From Branchipolynoe longqiensis (Eukaryota; Annelida; Polychaeta; Phyllodocida; Polynoidae): a stretch of 64,000 nucleotides of DNA. Shown piece after piece: positions 62,521 through 64,000 of the stretch. The notes under the pieces are model-generated. The model did not search any database and was not told where the DNA came from. It worked only from the letters and a program-made list of their open reading frames with translations. The first letter of the stretch is position 1. Each line of letters starts with the position of its first letter. The stretch lies in the NCBI GenBank assembly GCA_030323885.1, contig CM059198.1:9818086-9882085 (forward strand), given 5' to 3'. The translations under genes were made by a program, and so were the position numbers.

Positions 62521-62975
62521 ACTTCCACACAGCTTACCTCACCCCTACAGTACTCTCAGCATGGATGTTCCTCCTAGCGTCAGCGATTCGCCTGGCAGAT
62601 GCCGATTCTCAGAGCACAGGAGCTGAGGAAAACTGTGTGTCAGCCAGCTTTATACGCAGCTTGGGTCACATGACCTGCCATCTGCCAGAGCCACCTGACT
62701 GGTCTCAACCAATCAGAGTGCTCTTGGCTTGGGTGGTCACCTGAGTGGGTTAGCCAATCAGGGGCCACATGCCCAGTGGTCAGTGGTACTACTAAAGGTT
62801 TGTTTACAGTTGCAACAAATACATATACATGTTATGTCCATTTGTACAAGGAGATGACATTTAGTTAGTAGATGTCCCATAATTATAAGGAATACAAATA
62901 ACATATCCATCTCCCAGATTAGGGGTCATTATCATCATCATGCTGTCGGTCGCGATGCAACAAAGACTGCTTTCA
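62521..62975. other. low-copy DNA, possibly LINE 3' UTR at its end
   Basis: No repeat recognised. The last about 50 bp may be the 3' UTR of the adjacent minus-strand LINE. Confidence 0.4.
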
Positions 62976-63371
62976 TTACTTTACTGCCGCTCTCCATTTA
63001 GCTCTCTGCTGTGAGAGTTGTGTCCATGAGTCAGTCTTAATATCTCTCAGCTTCAGGTTTCTATTGATGGTATCCTTGAACCGGAGACGAGGGTGCCCTC
63101 TCTTTCTGTAACCAGAAGACAGTTGAGAATAGAGGATCTGCTTTGGTAGCCTGTCTGATGACATCCTCATGAGGTGTCCAGTCCACCGGAGATTCTTTTT
63201 GATCAGGAGATCTTCCATAGAGGGCAGCCCCGTCCATTCGAGTATTTCCTTATTTGTCTCTTTGTCCTTCCAGGTTAGCCTCATGATTGAACGCAGATGT
63301 CGCATCATGAAGGCATGCAGCTTTTTCACCTGTCGTCTGTACACTGTCGGATTAGGGATTAGGGGTAACAT
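62976..63371 (-). pseudogene. C-terminus of a second LINE reverse-transcriptase polyprotein
   Basis: The frame of 131 codons has no natural start (TGA just upstream of the first ATG). YRRQVKKLHAFMMRHLRSIM, RLTWKDKETNKEILEWTGLP, LRWTGHLMRMSSDRLPKQIL, GHPRLRFKDTINRNLKLRDI and WTQLSQQRAKWRAAVK form the conserved tail found after the RT domain in many animal LINEs. It is clearly a different lineage from the 26874-27926 fragment. The catalytic domain is absent. Confidence 0.82.
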
Positions 63372-63536
63372 TCATATAAAAGAGGGTTGTATTCTGGGAG
63401 TCACTAAAGCATTTTCTCTGTTATGTTAGACAGTGTGTAGGTTATCTCAGAGTGTATGCATGCAAGCTTTGTTCTGCCCACCGAGCTGTGCGAACAAAGA
63501 ACTTCTACCTGAATTGCAAGACCAGTACATCCATCA

Positions 63537-64000
63537 GTGTGGACCCAGTACCTGTACCCAGTACAACCATCAGTGTGTACTCAGTGCCAGCACCCAGTAC
63601 AACCATCAGTGTGTACCTAGTACCTGCACCCAGTACAACCATCAGTGTGTACCCAGTACCTGCACCCAGTACAACCATCAGTGTGTACCCAGTACTTGCA
63701 CCCAGTACAACCATCAGTGTGTACCGGTACCATCACCCAGTACAACCATCAGTGTGTACCCAGTACCTGTACCCAGTACAGCATAAGTGTGTACCCAGTA
63801 CCTGCACCCAGTACAGCCATCAATGTGTACCGGTACAAGCACCCATTACAACCATCAGTGTGTACCCAGTGCCTGCACCCAGTACAGCCATCATGGTGTA
63901 CCGGTACCAGCACCCAGTACAACCATCAGTGTGTACCGGTATAAGCACCCATTACAACCATCAGTGTGTACCAGTACCAGCACCCAGTACAACCATCAGT
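63537..64000. repeat. 36-bp minisatellite (CCAGTACCTGCACCCAGTAC ...), cut by window end
   Basis: The unit is CCCAGTACCTGCACCCAGTA, CAACCATCAGTGTGTA. 36 is a multiple of 3, which explains the 12-residue repeated frame on the plus strand and the matching minus-strand frame. Units with GTACCGGTACCA alternate with CCAGTACC in the second half. Confidence 0.95.

Overview
This is animal-type nuclear DNA, most likely from a marine invertebrate and probably a mollusc. The lineage is inferred from one SINE family (SINE-M: 14157-14477, 57155-57203, 60868-61083). From memory, its body and its 3' end in GTTAAATAAAACAA look like a SINE common in molluscs; no database was searched. I found no host protein-coding gene with recognisable domains, no rRNA and no plausible functional tRNA gene. 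The window is a gene-poor intergenic stretch, or very large introns, built almost entirely of transposable-element copies and tandem repeats. Most long open frames are by-products of tandem repeats or of quasi-palindromic repeats.

Family names used here. SINE-A is a tRNA-headed SINE of about 340 bp with more than 25 copies or fragments. SINE-B has the same head with a different, shorter tail. SINE-C has a different tRNA-like head, SINE-D has a Ser/Leu-tRNA-like head, and SINE-M is the mollusc-type SINE. GTCACA elements T1-T11 are terminal-inverted-repeat (TIR) DNA elements that share a CCCnGTCACA terminus and mostly sit between TAA/TTA target duplications. hAT-D is a TAGATAAAG-ended element with 8-bp target duplications. 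MITE-C (about 240 bp), MITE-G (TTAA-flanked), MITE-I, MITE-J and a twin MITE near 2.3 kb are further short TIR elements. Family F elements carry a polypurine minisatellite core. There are four copies of one about 510-bp solo LTR. Four 5'-truncated LINE fragments are present: an RTE/BovB-like RT (26874-27926), a second LINE C-terminus (62976-63371), a jockey-like fragment (54701-55418) and a LINE 3' tail (41464-41800).

Layout. 1-2.1 kb: a 65-bp satellite, then a 10-bp array. 2.2-4.6 kb: MITEs and T1. 4.8-5.9 kb: a 9-bp array. 6-9.9 kb: low-copy DNA, a 37-bp array and hAT-D inside a SINE-B. 10.0-11.8 kb: T2 with T3 and T4 inserted in it. 12.5-13.5 kb: a family F element. 13.7-20.8 kb: SINE-rich. 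21.5-24.6 kb: a 2.3-kb inverted-repeat structure enclosing a GC-rich 23-bp array. 25-28 kb: a TIR element and the RT open frame. 28.2-29.1 kb: an 8-bp array. 30-33 kb: T6, a solo LTR and T7. 34.6-35.7 kb: a 48-bp array. 36.9-38.4 kb: a CA-rich array with punctuating blocks. 38.6-39.9 kb: T8. 40-42.2 kb: a roughly 76-bp array with a perfect 220-bp duplication and a LINE insertion. 43.5-46.9 kb: 10-bp arrays. 47.0-49.0 kb: a solo LTR and G-rich and 49-bp arrays. 50-52.5 kb: T9, a family F element, T10 and T11. 54.3-56.6 kb: hAT-D with a LINE inside, MITE-J and a 63-bp array. 57-64 kb: SINEs, MITE-G, a solo LTR, a LINE C-terminus and a 36-bp array that runs off the end.

The most unusual signal is the GTCACA family. 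At least eleven elements share the same short termini, yet the interior of each is filled with its own short word repeated on both strands (CCGGA, GTCGCCGA, TCCGGTA, GCGTATG, CGTAGTTGAA). Only the subterminal vocabulary differs from member to member.
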